Assembly (NCBI RefSeq): GCF_041260155.1
Contig: NC_091930.1
Span: 41,818,596 to 41,882,595, forward strand
DNA length: 64,000 nucleotides
Direction: 5' to 3'
Source of the DNA: Ptychodera flava
Taxonomy: Eukaryota; Hemichordata; Enteropneusta; Ptychoderidae
Numbering within the stretch: the stretch's first letter is position 1; each line of letters begins with the position of its first letter. The notes below the pieces were generated by a model. It saw only the letters and a program-made list of their open reading frames with translations, did not search any database and was not told where the DNA came from. The position numbers were made by a program, and so were the translations under genes. Shown here piece by piece: positions 31,771 to 46,700 of the stretch.

Positions 31771-34700
31771 CTGTGGTGACAAAACATTATGTCATTTTTG
31801 CAAAAGCGTATGACTCAGCGATACAGTGCGCAGCCTATAAAGGTTTTTGCTATGAAGAGATAAGCGTTGTTGAAACCAGATATGACCTTTCAGGCTCTGC
31901 GGGGCTGTAATAGTACATGTAGTAATTGTTAAAGAATTTAAGATCGTGCAGGATTGGCAAGATGATGTTCAGTGTTTTGTATGTTTCATAGCACATGATA
32001 AATTGAAGGTTGCAATTTTAAATAACGTTTAATTTTCAAACCGACCTTCTTTCAAATCTCTTCTGACAGGAACCTTGGACCCGTCCGACAAGTCGACCTC
32101 TGTCATGGAATCAAAACAGACTTGGTATGAAGAGTCATCTAATTCGAAGAATACATCCTCGTTGCCGGCCTTGTACTCCTGTTCGATGTAACCGGCAACT
32201 TCATCCTCGTACTCTTCAAAGCCATCCTCGTTCCAGTACAACCAAGCTACGTTCTTTGCCAGCGCTGTTGCTGCAGCCTCACGCCTGTGCTCTTCTTGAA
32301 CGCGCTTGAGAAACTCAGTTACTTTGTCATTGAGTTCCATGACGGCTTCTGGCGTTCCTTTCAATTTGAGTCGAAAAACACGACCCGTATTGATTTCTTC
32401 TACTCTTGCCTATATATGATAAGAAGAAGACTTGAGACCAACTCGATATGGACTAGCAAAGGGCGACAGCGAGAACTGTTTAAATTTTTTAAAAATATGC
32501 ACAAGTCAAAGCAGACAATGGAATACAATAAAATATACCTTATAGCTAGCATCGTGTGATTAAAGAAATCTGCTTTACACTTAGGAAGCGTTCAGGTATT
32601 ACGGCCAGGGGTGGGCCGGCAAAATCCAGGGGTTGGGGAAGGTCACCTTAAATTTAAAAACTGCAAAGGGGGAGGGTCATGTATTTTTTCAAACAGCACA
32701 GAGGGGTCACTTTATTTTCATAAGTATCCGCCCAGTCATAAAGAAGAATCAGTGTTCAGAAATATTCTGAGAGAGAAAAATGATTCGCTGCATGATTTCA
32801 TTTTCTGAAGTCATTTAACTGTACACACACACACACACACTTTTAACTGCCACTGCAAACAAAGTACATTTACATGAATCATCAAACATGTGTAAATGTA
32901 TAGATATGGCTTGTTTTATATTGGCAAATGTTAATAGCTTGCCCAACACACTCCCATGTATTGTGATTTGATATTTTAGGACGAAGCACTATATGAGCCA
33001 CATTTTGCCTTCTAATAGTTGCGCAAAAAATGGTGACCCTCCCAAAAAGGCATGCATGAAATTTCCTGACCCTTCATAAATGCATGCCCCCCCCCCCAAA
33101 AAAAAAGCGACCCATCTGTAAATTCATTCCAATCATTTGGAGGGGGAATTATAGCATATCAGAAAGGGAGATTTGAATGCGAACAATTTTGTGTGTTTGC
33201 TAGCGGGTCATTTGAGAAAAAACACCTCAGAATCTGTTTTTGGATTCTATCGCACCCCATTCCAGACGTGTTTTTGTGTGCAGCTTTACTCTAGCAATGA
33301 GGGGTCATGAAACTGTTGTCATCTTAAAAGGGGATCATCAATTTTTTGGAGCAGTGGGTAGGGGGTTCACTTATTTTGGCAGATGAACATGAACAATTTG
33401 CCGGCCCACCCTCGGTCATAATAACTGAACGCTCCCTTAATTGGCTGGACGAGAGCAAAGGAACGTTTACACTCATAATATACAAGAAAGGTACATGAAA
33501 AAACACAAACATATTTGCGACATTTAAAAGCACGTCAATAATTAAAGCACACACACGGACAAATAAACATAACACGATTGGAACTAATTTGGGAGAATTT
33601 GATCATTATTTATCATTATATTGTTCAAATTTCGTTGGATGCTCCATATTTATAGTTGCAATATTATAATTACTCATAATTTCAAATGTATTGCGAAAAA
33701 GCAGATGAGCTTACATTTGCAGATTAAACCAACATTAATGCACTATCCAATTACCCAAAATTAGTTCCAATCGTGTTACATTCTCTTCTTTTAGCAAGTG
33801 TAATACGTTTCTTCTTAAAATAACCTCCAGCTAGAGAAAAATTAATTTCTTACTTGCAAAGATTCTGCCTGCTTTTTCAGTTCTGTGACCTCATCATCTG
33901 TTAGACTACCAACATCATTGTCTTCAACTACCTAAAATTAATGGATAAAACAAAAAAGAGAACAATATATCAAGTAAGGCACTCTGCTTAACTGTAACTT
34001 CCTGTAAGAATTGATACCTAAACAGAAAAAAAGGTTTAAGTATCTCTGCATGTTAATGTATCACGTACAATGGCTACACAAATTTACCTTTTCAATTATT
34101 TCTCTTTCGACACATTTGTTAAGCTTGTCAAATGCGGACTTTATATCATTCTCAGAGCCAGAGAAGATGTCAAACCACACCACTGGCAAAGACTGCTGTC
34201 TTTCTTCGTGTGTATTGGTTTCTCTCTGGTGTAGCTTTGGAGCCATGTCTCTCGTTTTGCCGCTGAAAAATTTCCCTGTTACATGAAAAGGGTCAAATAT
34301 TAGAGTGCAGTAACACATGAAAGTTAGATCATCTATGGAAATGATAACTCAGAAGACATGTGCCCTCTCCCTATAGAGGAAGGAATACGCTTATTCGGCC
34401 AGTAACTTTTGGTTTTGATGAGTTACTCATTACTTTTTTATGTCTATTGCAAGCTTTTATTCTGAGCCTTTAAAGCATCTTGAGATACAGCGTATTCAGC
34501 ATGTAAACATGTATAGACTTCATCGTTATTGTTGATGGGTGCATTCAGGTCTGGACTAGAATTTAAATGTGTAAACTGACTGGATATTTTACACGGCAGA
34601 CTACAAGTTTTAAGAGTAATAATGGATGTTCCAACATGGTTTTGGGAGTAGCACAAGAACTTGCAATTGACATAAATAATAACAACTGATGAATATAATG

Positions 34701-37646
34701 TGAAAACGTAGAGTTACTCGCCCCTCAATGCTAAAATCAGCTCGCACAGTATAAAGCAAAACTCGAGAGGTATTAAACATAAGATGCTTCCAATTCCAGG
34801 TATAGATAACGAAACAACACGCCAGTTTCTTAAATTGTCCTTCTTGATATATGTGTTCTTATTCGTCACAAAAATACACGAAATATTCGGTATGTATTTT
34901 AGTAGTTTTTTGTTTTCTATCTAAGCGTTAGTGCGTTATTTACTAAGTTTGCTATGAAGAAATGTACTTTACAGTACCGATATCATTTATTTCGTCTCGG
35001 TAAGGGTGTTATTAAATTATTATACCTATATTGAAGAAGCAAACAAGTCTGGGGACATAGAATTCAATTTAACGATCGTGCTGGATCCTTTATCACAAAC
35101 AATAAGCTTGTTACAATCACATTTACAGACTCACTCATCGTCCTCTTTACTGATCTCGTAAATGATGGTTCACAAAATTCTTCCATGGCTTTCTTGAATA
35201 CGTCCATCATATCTTGTTGGTAAATTACGATTCGGACTTTGTTGACTGTTTCCAGTTTAGGTGAATCCTCGATGCTTCCGAATATTTTCTTTGCAATTTC
35301 CCTTGGATGCTTGCGTAGCGAACCTGCAAGGTGTTTCGAAAGTTATGATTAACATTGTATATTTTATAATAGCATGACTATGCAGGTACACACAAATGTT
35401 AAAAAGCTCTTTTTATGATCCTCAGTGAAAATCTAAAGGAAGTTTTCGCAGCTGGTTACTGTTGCGTATTGTAATTTTATCTATCGAATAATGAGTCTTC
35501 ATAAACTAAAATCTGAGATTGTGTTGGCCTCTCCATCATAAATAAGATATCACAACGACACCATACTTATCCTCATCGTTACCTGTACACAGCATTATAC
35601 TTTTAATCATTTAACACGAGTTACATGTAGCGCAAACACAAGACTTTTAGCTTGTCCTATACCTGTGCCGACCGTTGGCATGACAACTGTAGAGTAACGG
35701 CAAAGGTCAGCAAGTTTCAAGACAGCTTGTACACTGTCTTTCATGTTGTCAGGATCTGGTACAAGGTGTATTATTTTCTTGCAATTCAGTCTTCCAGCAC
35801 TGGTCAACACAACACTACCAACCCGTTGCTTTTCTGAAACATTAAGTAGAGCGACATACAACTAAACTTCATCTTTCATTTTCAAATACGATTTTTCGGA
35901 TTAGGCCAGAAAAAAACCATATCTATGCGAAGAATAACTTTATAAGTTCGCTCGAGTGAAGTGGAGTATAAAAAGGGTGAAAAATCCCGAAAGCTAGAGG
36001 GTAGAAAATACTCTTTGGTTGGTAAGACAATGTGTGTGTCTCTGCTTTCGAACTTAGCACAAACAAATAATTCAAGTCTGTTACTACCACATTTAGCGGG
36101 CCAACTTGTAGCGATTTCGAAACTGTTATCCAATTGGTTGGCAGAATCTTACCATTATAATTGAATAATACAATTAAACTCCCTAAGCTGCTGTGAATAG
36201 TGACAATCGACCAATCAGATATAACATTGCAAACACGCTGGTGGTCAGCAGCATATGATTTAGCCAATCAACCAAATGTACAGAAGGGTATGTGTTTTAC
36301 GTCATATATAGTTAATGGAATAAGAAAAGTCTCCAGATAGAAAGATATCCATTTCTGAAATTCAAAAGGGTCTGCTAAAGAGTTAAAGGACATACGTACC
36401 AATTTTAATGAGTTCGTCTTTCACTTCTTGACCTGCTGCTTCTACGATTGCTTTAGAAACACCCCCTAAGAAGGTATAAAAGAATCAAATTTCCTGTTCG
36501 TCAACTTCTGATGTTCAAATCCATTAGGTCAAGTTAAATATTGAAGCTTAAGACCTCAAGTTTAATTCGTTGCTATACATCTTAAAGTCTGCATATTTGG
36601 AAATGTAAAGAATTGCAAGGAATGTTTGAATGACAATGCACTCCATTATGTGCATCCGAAAGTTTGCGAAAAAAGCGATTCTTATAACATGTAAAACAGT
36701 ATCTAATTAAGTAAGAGTTGGTGAATAGAGTATGGCTGGAATCACGTACTTTCATACGTCAAATTGTTGCTAGTGCAGTTCACCATTACGTCGGCTGATT
36801 GCTTACAGATATCTCCTTGAACAAGTTCAACATTGACGTTTCCTATTTCCAAGCTGACGTCGCCACTAGATGCTTGTTTTAACTCTGTTGACAAAAATAA
36901 GGCTACAATATCATTTTATGAAGACAATATCATACAACTTTTTAAATCGAAGTCAAAGTTTCCGTTTTACACATATACTTCCAGCTGCTGAGCTGATCGA
37001 TGAAAAGAAATCGCCGACATTTACCTGAGCAATGTTAAGCATCCCACCAAGAATAATTAACACGACATGGGATGCATCAAAACATGCATTTCGTGAATAT
37101 GTTTATCATGGTATCCTTGTACGAAATCGTTTGAAAGTTATTGACTTAATACACATGTACATCGGTATAAGATAGCGATCTAATTTATATGCAAACGTTC
37201 AAACAGTATATAAACATCCCTTGAGGTACTGGCAAAAGAGAACAATGACCATAAAAACATAAATTTCACTTTGCAAATATTGATGAATAAATGCATATTA
37301 ATGCATGAATATATTATATACATGAACGAAGGACTGGAAATGCAAGAATAGTTCATACAGGAATAAAGGAAGGAAGGAAATCGTAGAAGGATTAAAGTAC
37401 GGATGAAGGAATCAAGCAATAAATGAATAAATGTTCGCATGAACGCTCGAATAAATGGACCTACGTTTGATTCGGTGGTCTTTGTAAGGAAAATGACCTC
37501 GATGATCTTTAAAATAGCCATGGAATTCTCTTGACTGTGATTGGGGTTTAGAATGTGACTGGTGCCCCACAAATCTGTCTTGGAAAGCCTGTTATGATGG
37601 TAATAAAATGGTTTTACATATAAATTGCCACTCTTAGCTTCTTTAA

Positions 37647-37714
<68 letters not shown>

Positions 37715-40700
37715 GCATCTTTTAAGGTATACGCTTTTAGCGCAAAGAAGTACTTCGTTCAAATGCGAAGAGCATCATAAATATTACCTCCCTTCAAATA
37801 TGTAGAGTGCATGTTATATAATTCAATACATTCTTGATTTACTTTGCACAAACAACGTACACTAGAGTATCTTTTTTACCTAAACCGCTAGGTGTATTCC
37901 CTTTTTGTATTTCTCATATAAAGTATAATATACACAGACACCTTAAGATGTGTAATTATTTGTACCCCTCGTCTTTTTACACGTTTGGTTGTAAATATCT
38001 ACGCTAAAACATGTATATGGATTCCAAAATCAAAGGAAACTTTAAAGGTAGCTGCTGATTAGAGTTGAAATTTTAGTCTCACCAGAATAGTAGGATAATC
38101 CTTATCGTACACAATAATGTGTATATCAGTCAAAGAACTATGTGAATAACGCTTGCTGAAGTTCAGTGCTTCCTCTAACATGACATCGGCCACTCTTTCC
38201 CTGGGGTATCCATGCCCGCCAGTACCAATAGCAGGAAACGTGATGGATTTCAAGCTAGTCTTGCAAGCCACCTTAAACGATTCTCTCATTATATGCCGCA
38301 CAACCTATGAGTAAAGTGATACAAAAATAATTGTCCTTGCCAAATGTTACCGAATGCATGATATCAGCGAACACGTCAGAAAGATGAAGGAGGTCGCGGT
38401 CGGCTGTAGATCGAGGAAAGTTACCTCGACGAGAATGCAAAAAGAGAAATATTAAAAAAGACACAAAACAAATATGGCCATCTTTTTTTAACCGCTATTG
38501 ATGTGGCGGTAATGATAACTCTGCTATCATTCAGATGCGACAAGAATATAACAAAACATAATATTGTATTGTTGATGATGTTGCTGTCCTCGTCTATCTA
38601 TTCTGAATGTTCATCTTTACACTAGGGAACATAGCCTCTCCCTTCATCTTACCTTTTCCGAGCCATCCTTTCCTGCAGTCCAAGGACCACAGAATGCATG
38701 GTATATTGCTTTACATCTCAAATTACCACTACCAGTCAAAAGAAGTTGTCCGACGTCAGGGGTCCCTCTTTGCCTCGTTTTGCAATCCATTTCTCGTTGT
38801 ATCCCCACACCACCTTCTCGTAAGATGGCTTGTGATACTGCCCCTCCACTCTGCAATTCCATGTTCTTCCCGGTGGTATTCACAATGACATCCGTCTGGA
38901 AAGTCAAGACGATACAGGAGTAGGACTTTCGAACTTTAAAATGTCCATTTGGGTAGAATGTGCCCCCTGAGACCTGATATTTGGATTTTGTAACCATTCT
39001 ATTCTGATCTACCACTAGTTGTTGCTTATTCTAAAGTCCTTAGAGTTAGAACAATTTAGAGCAATTTTCACCATATTAATTTTCCAGAGATCAAAACTTT
39101 TATTTCCCCATGGAGTTAACACAGGGATGGCGTCCAGTTTGAGTTTCAAATATCGGTGTATGTTTTACAGTTTGTGTCTCTAGTACCAACCTCTGAAGGG
39201 TGACACCCCCATTTTTATTTTTCGTTTGGTATACGGATTGTTGAATGTTTAATTCAACAAAGTTGCATGAAAAGTTAAATCTTTTACATTCAAGATGCAT
39301 ATTACCTTAAAACATTTCAAGTATGTATGATTCTTGAAAAAGAAAGCCTTAATCTTCTACCAATCGTCGAACATTATTCGACACTTGGCAGAAGATTAAG
39401 GCTTTCTTTTTCAAGAATCATATTGTCGAACATTATTCGGCACTTGACATTAAAATTGGCCGCCATCCCTGTCTTAACTGTGTTGGCGAAAATTTTCTAT
39501 TTTCAAAAACAAAGACTGTGAAAATATTCTTACCCAAAAAGCTTTAAAGTCACCCCGTTAGTGATTTCTGCAATCCCCGCAAGTCATACTAGGCAATAAA
39601 ATAACTAGTACACAGTTGCCGGTTCAACGGCCAACCATAGTCCGGCTAAGGTAACAATTTTCTTACCGTCTGCCTGGTTATACTGCCCTTGACCAATCGA
39701 ATGACCTTTCCTTCTGCAGTAGCTATTTCATGTCTATTGAGGCTTGATTTGCTTTGTTGTGGGTGACTGCTCTTATGTCCAGGCCTGGTGGCGCTTCCTC
39801 TTCTGTTTTGGTCCTGCCCTATTACAAAAAACATCAGTACACTATTGTTATTGAACTTGCCATGAATGTGTCCATCAGAGTAGCAATATCAAAGCTCTCA
39901 GAGTGAACAATGCCCATGGTTGTGGTCGAGTAACTTTGAGTTTCATTTTCGTTATTTGATATGGTATGCAACAAATTGGGGATCTGGACTTTTCTCCAGG
40001 TCATACTCAGGCTGCTTTCAAATCCACGAGTGAAAAATTGTTGCTAGGAATATTCATCCGACTAGACGAAGAATATCGTCAGATAGTGACCATATTATCC
40101 AAATTCAATCGCATGCACGGTACTAGCTAAATGTTCCGTTGTTGTTCTCGCAAGTACCTCTCCACTGTCATCATTTTATGCTGAATAGTTATACATTGAA
40201 GTAACTTACCTGGGATGCAGACATTGCTTTGCCCGCAATACTTCTCCAACGCTCCCTTGAACATATTGCAAACACTGTCACTTACATCAATGAGGAACAC
40301 ATCAAGAAGGCGTTCATTCTGATGTTCAAGGTTGTAAATCCTAACCGCTTCTACGATAATTTCTGTGCATAAGTCAAGAGGAAAGCCAAAGACTCCAGAA
40401 CTGATTGCGGGAACAGCGACTGACGTACAATTGCATCTCTCTGCCTCCTTTAGACTCTGTGAGACAGCGTCCGCCAGAAGTAGTTTCTTCTTCACACACC
40501 GGCTTTCAAAGTTTCCACCATTCATGATGTCCCATCTCGGACCTACGGCATGGATGACACGTTTACACTGCAAACGCCCTGGCCCTGTTGACACTGCCTG
40601 ACCATCTACCAGATTCCCATATTTTTTGATGATCCTGTCACTTTCTTCCTGAATAACATCTCCTCCTGAAATGAAGTAATGGCTGTTTGAATTATCTCAA

Positions 40701-43700
40701 TAAAACGATGTAACAAATGATGATTTAAAAACGATTACGATTTCTGTTGACATATTTTGGTTTTCGGTGTTTCTATCAGCCGTTCTAGCTCTATTTATCC
40801 AGTGCTTTTCTCTATTAACATGTCAATTTCCTAGTCTTCACCATTCCTGTCTCTAAATGTTTGGTTTTCTGTGTACCCAAAATCCTTTTCTATTGTCGTT
40901 GGGTTTGCCCTGTCTTTCTGTCTCTATTTTGCCCTCATTGAAGTTTGAATATCACCAGTTAGATTTACTCTCTGAGACCTTCTTAAGACGTGTGATAGTG
41001 CTATTGATGCCTTTAATCCAAAGTATTGTTGTCTTGTTACATACCTGCATCCACGATAGCTTTTGCAAGCCCACCACCATGGTCCAGCTTGTTGTTGGCT
41101 GGATTGACAATGGCATCGACCCGCATCTTGGTGATATCGCCTTTCATGACGACTACCCTCCGCCCCAAACTCAGTTGGACCTGGCAGACGATCGTAAGCC
41201 TTGACTGCAATTTTTGAGAAGGCTGGATTTCCTCTTTGAGGCCAGTTCGACCATCTGGTGATTGAGTGACCGAAACAGCTATCACACATCCGTGGTCTTC
41301 CTCAACGAGCCTAATGTATGCTCGACCCCTTTCGTGCTGAAAAAGTCTGGCCAGTCCTGGCTGTTCCATGCTACGTCTGTCATGTTTGATGGCGTTCAGA
41401 TACTCCTTTATTCTCGTTTCACCATTGTCGATATTTTCCTTCGTTCCATGGATAATCACACCAGGGCCATCAGTGTCCTTGTGTTTCTTCTCCTCAACGG
41501 CAATACCAGTTTCTGCCAGATCATCAAGAGCGGATTTCATGTGTTTAAACATGAATTCAACCTTCCCGCTGGCAACACGGATGAACCTATCGACGGCGGT
41601 GTTACCGTCGATGTATCTCTTCAGATCTGACACAGCTCTATCGACGTTGTCGACAAGTCCGGTGACGTTGACCCTATCAGGCTGGTTAGCAAAATATCCG
41701 ACCACAACCGCGAATTTCTCTTCTACCTCGTTCACATGACCCTGCCAACCATCTCCATGCAGACAAGAACGCGACTCGGGAGGTATGTTTAAGATTTTCT
41801 GCTTGACGTTGTCGTTCAATATGTCAGCGGCTTTATCTAGATCACTTTGGTTTACTGCAGAGATAGTGATGTCCCCGCCCTGGGCGTCATATACGGCGAG
41901 AACGCCACTGTCGTTAAGAATACACGTTATGAGACCCAGCGCATTCTCCGAACCAAGAAACTTGGCAAGTGGGGATGCTGACAGTATTTTGACTTTCAAA
42001 TCAGCAAGGAACTTGTACATCATTGTTTTGACATGCTTTGTGTCGTCCAATTCGCCATCGATTCTCACTTTATTCTTTTCGTGATCAATGATGACTTTGA
42101 CATTGGCGCACTCCCTCTGCGCCAAGTTGGAAAAGTCTAAGATGTTGAGCTGCTTGACCTGCAACGGTGACAATGTTATTTCTTCACTCGTCTGTCTCCT
42201 CTCCTTTTCCAGCCACAGTTCGACTTCCCGAATGAAAGTCTCCGTATCTTTCTTTACTTCACTCACTTGCTTGGCCTTTCCGCAGAGAACCATCTCAGAA
42301 GTGGCTGCCCTCGGTGTAACCTTGACGCCACGGCCAACTGCAGCCGCAGTAGTTTGCTGGAGTACCTTATCAAACACCGCCTGTGACGCTTTGACCTCAA
42401 CACTTCTGAACTCATTGCGGTAAGCGTGAAAGGCAGTGACCGCCGCCCTCTCCCATGTCTTTGCATTGTTGGTACCCAAGCTATTGATGGAGTGAAGCTG
42501 AGCTTTCTCCTTTCGGTCGAACGGCCATCGGATCTCTGCGTTGACGTCACGTAGTTTCTGCACCAACGCTTTCTTCAGCGGCTCATTCTCCATGATGTAT
42601 TCCATGATCGATGGATTTACGTCGAGAACAGTCGCAGTTTCAGCTTGCCCGGCATCAGTGGTGCGAGAGTCGGTTGCAAACCGTCCAAGAACGTCGTAGA
42701 AGGGTTGCACGGTGACCTCTTCTTCCTTCAGGGTATGCTGTCTGTTCAAAACTTTGCTTGCATCTGAAGCAGACCAAAAAATGTTCAGAAATGAATATAT
42801 TACTACCTGCAAAACATCTTTGTATCATGATCCTGAAAGTATATTTCATAACCAAACGTTTCATATTAAATAAAAATATTCAAGTAGTACACGTTTCACC
42901 AAAGTGAACATTTGAGCAATTTAGTTCAATAAAAAGTTTCTCAACTTCAAAAAATACAAACAAACAAACCACCACCTAAAACAGAAGTTGATCGAGTAAC
43001 CTATATGAGCCGAGTATAGAACAATTGCAACTTTGTTCGCAATGGCACTTTGCAAAGAATAATTGACTTCCTATCTTTACCAAAGGTCACTGGAAATTCG
43101 TGTTTCCCTGAATCCGAGGTGCGTCTTTAGTGTATCAACGTTTGTAATTGTACTGACAGTCACTCACTTACCTGTATAGTTTCTGAAGTACACCAAGGCG
43201 CAGGCGTTCTCCTCGTCAAATACAACGCGTTCTACCTGACCTTCGGATCCGCCGCTCCTTTTATTCTCAAAGTACAATGTCAGCAGTGTCTCGGTCGTAC
43301 CTTCTTTTAGGTTGCTCACAATCACGCAGTTCGGTTGACGGACAGCCTCGCATGTCAGCCTTTCATTCATAAACGACTTTTGATCGATGGTCTGCATCAG
43401 TTTGTCGAAGTCTAGTAACGGAAGATGATGGATATTGTAATAAAAGTCACTGTAGCAGTATAATCGGAACGTTGTCAAAGAAATAATTTTATAGAACAAA
43501 CAAATAAAATGCGCGGGTGTTCCATATTTAGGCTGAAAATGTATATTCTTGTATTTCTGTCTGCTACATTTTGCCTCTACTTGCGACGACCTATTGCATC
43601 GATATTTTGAGATCGCAAACTTGTGTTATGTCGGCGAGTTTCAAGAATTCAGCTATTTGAATTAATTTTAAAAAAAGTTTTTTTTCTCAGTGATATTTTC

Positions 43701-46700
43701 GACCATGTCGTATCGAAAGCCAACAACTTCTTCTAGACACCATTACTCAAAAAACGTTCGCTTTGAGGAGAAATGTCATCGACTAAACAGGTGTCCGGAA
43801 CTATGGCACCGATTTTCAAATGCCGTGCTTTCATTGTAATATTTATTTCTGTAGAACTAGTCATCTGTCTAGCAAACTGTCCTAGGGAACTACTTTATAC
43901 GACTTTAGAATTCTAAAACCTACCGTCAATCTCTGTTGGGTAAGTCACCATTACTTTATCGAATCCTTCCGCGTATTTTAAAATTGGGTTTTGTTTGCCA
44001 GTGCAATTCTCTAAGTACAAAGTCAGTTCATACTCGGCCTCCTTAGTTCCGGGTGGCAAGCCAGTTAGGAGAAAACTGGTCTTGTCGATTGGAGCTCTCT
44101 GGGATGGTGTTACCTTTCTCACAGATAATGTAGCGCCTTCTATCTTGTGGACTCGCCCATCCAGGACCCTATCGGCATCTGCATTCATAGAAGAGGGAAT
44201 AGACAGAAATCTTAGCAACTTCATATGTTTAAGATTAATTACTAGAAAGGGCATCACTGGCACGGGCCATAGATCGATGATAAGTGCTGTTACTTTGACG
44301 ATGTGAAAAAGAATCGCATGATGAATTCGATGTAACCTCTCTTTGCATAATGCAAGAAGCTCAACACCATTTCCTTGTGGGGTATTTACATTTTGGTGAT
44401 GGGTCAAAGTTCAACGCCAGCGGCAAGCTCATGAATATACCGATGAATTTTCCAATGAAAACAGCTTTCAATATTTGTTGTCCTTGGCATTCCGATGAAA
44501 GAGATTAACGTACAATACCTATTTACTAGTTGCCATTGCAATTTGATCTATAATATTTGTTGTTATATTTGTCGGTGAGTAAGAGTGCATTCGAAGGAAT
44601 TTTCTTCTAGACGTAACGATGCTCTGAGGTACTAAAAAGTGAAGTTTACCAGGTAAAGTTATAATACAGAGACTTCGTTGGCGATTGAACTACATCAGTC
44701 GCGCAACAAAGTCAGGCATACTCACGACGCTGATGTTTAAAAGTTATGTGCGCGCTGCCGTCCATCATTTGACCATCCACTATTTTACCGCCACCAGAGA
44801 TCTCTTTGTTGGTGAAGTAGAGTTTTAAGTGCTCCATGCTTGTCCGTGCGTCGAATCCGGTGACCTCTATGGTGGTTTCATCGGGAATATCCTGGCCAAC
44901 AGTTGTCTCGGTTCCTGCGTTTACATGGAAATGAACGACGGGAAATAGACCATAGAGGGATTTGCAAAAAAAATGACAGTGACGATAAACGTAGACGAGG
45001 CTTGGATTAGATTAGACGTGTGCGGAAAGCCATATAAGGTTGAAGGCGCCTCGGCGAAAAGCATTCAGACTCTCGAATTTAAAAATACTGTTCCGATCTC
45101 CCGCTGATGAGTGATAATTTTGAATCCCGTGGACTAATTAAATTGTTCAACCTCTTATTTGTTCAAAAATCGAAAATTTGATTTTTGCCCACAGAGTCAA
45201 CACATGGATGGCGGCAATTTTGAAATTCAAATATCGATAATATTAATGTTTCAGGCATTTTGTGTCTTTAGTACCAAATTGGGAAGACGTTTACAACCGA
45301 ACCCCAACATACCTTCGCTGTCGTTCAGGTCTGAACGAAACACTGCTTTATCTCCCTGGTTTGAAGATGAACGCGTCTGCGGGCAAGACGGAGTTCGGTT
45401 GTACTGGGGTCTCCGGTTCGTAGATTTTTTCCCGACGGAGAGAGCATGCTGCGAGTCGTGACGCCGTCCGTCCCTCTTATCTCCATTTAAACTCAGCGAC
45501 AGATGGCTGTACTCGGAAGTCGTCGACATTGTGTCAGTCGTGTAGCTCTCAATTCCGTTTAGTGTCGAAGAGGACCCGTACGACGTGTCGAGTGAGATAT
45601 CCGTCTGGTCACCTGTGGCTTCGTCTTCTTGCCTGCTTGAGGAGTTTCCACGGACACGTTGCTGTTGAGACAGCCCACCATCTTCAGTCGTCGTTACACT
45701 AGACATTGATTCGTCCTAAGTAATATGGAAATGTTGAGAATAATATTATATTGCTACAGATAACTGAAGATTATAGTGAACTTTCCCTGCTCATCAAATA
45801 TCGAAGTTTAGGTATACAAACACCTTTTCCAATTTTGCCACAGTTACCATGGGAAGAGAGAATCTAACCAATCACAGATTTTAAGCGGGTGGCCGCTTTT
45901 TAAAAACAGGGCCCTCACACGGGCATTTTGAATACCAAGGAACGCCCCTTTAACCATATATGGGCATATTTAGAATACAGGTGACTATATACCTTTAATA
46001 TTACAATAGTTGCATGCAATGGTGAAAACAGCGCAAACTGTATCTCATAAGATAAGTCATTAAAACGCTTGTTTTCTTTAACGTCATTGGGTTAAAGTTT
46101 GCATTTCTGCTGACATCATGTACAAATTAACCATAGCTGCTGACGTATGTTCAAAAACTGACCGGTGCTTGTAAACATGACTAGGCTGTCTTTGTACTTA
46201 TAAAGATGATGACGTTTGCAATACGAGGTACAAAGTTCTCCATAATAACTCTTCACATATAAACAGGCGAAAAATAAATTGTACTTAAAGCGTTGACACC
46301 CCCCCCCCGCTATAAATCTGCCATTGGGTTGACGACAGAAAATCTAAGATTCTTCCTACCCCCCTGCAAACAGTTTTCACGACCGAGAGACGTATAGGGA
46401 ACGCACCTTGTCTCGCGGGACCTTTAACGCGACTGGTATCATTGCTTAAAATAAACGACCACTTTAATGCCCTGTAACATTCTACACGGTTCCTGTCGCT
46501 GGGTTGAACTTTAACCTTAGGTCTTTCCGCCCATCGAAACTTTATCACCGAACGCATATGAATAGACTGTTGTTCATCTCGTAAATTCCTGTGTCGTGTC
46601 GTTCCCAAAAGAGTATCTATGCCAAACAATTGACCTCGCTCTTACTATCACTATCTACCTTTCCGAAAAATTCAAATTTCAGGCACAAAGGCGCTCTAGT

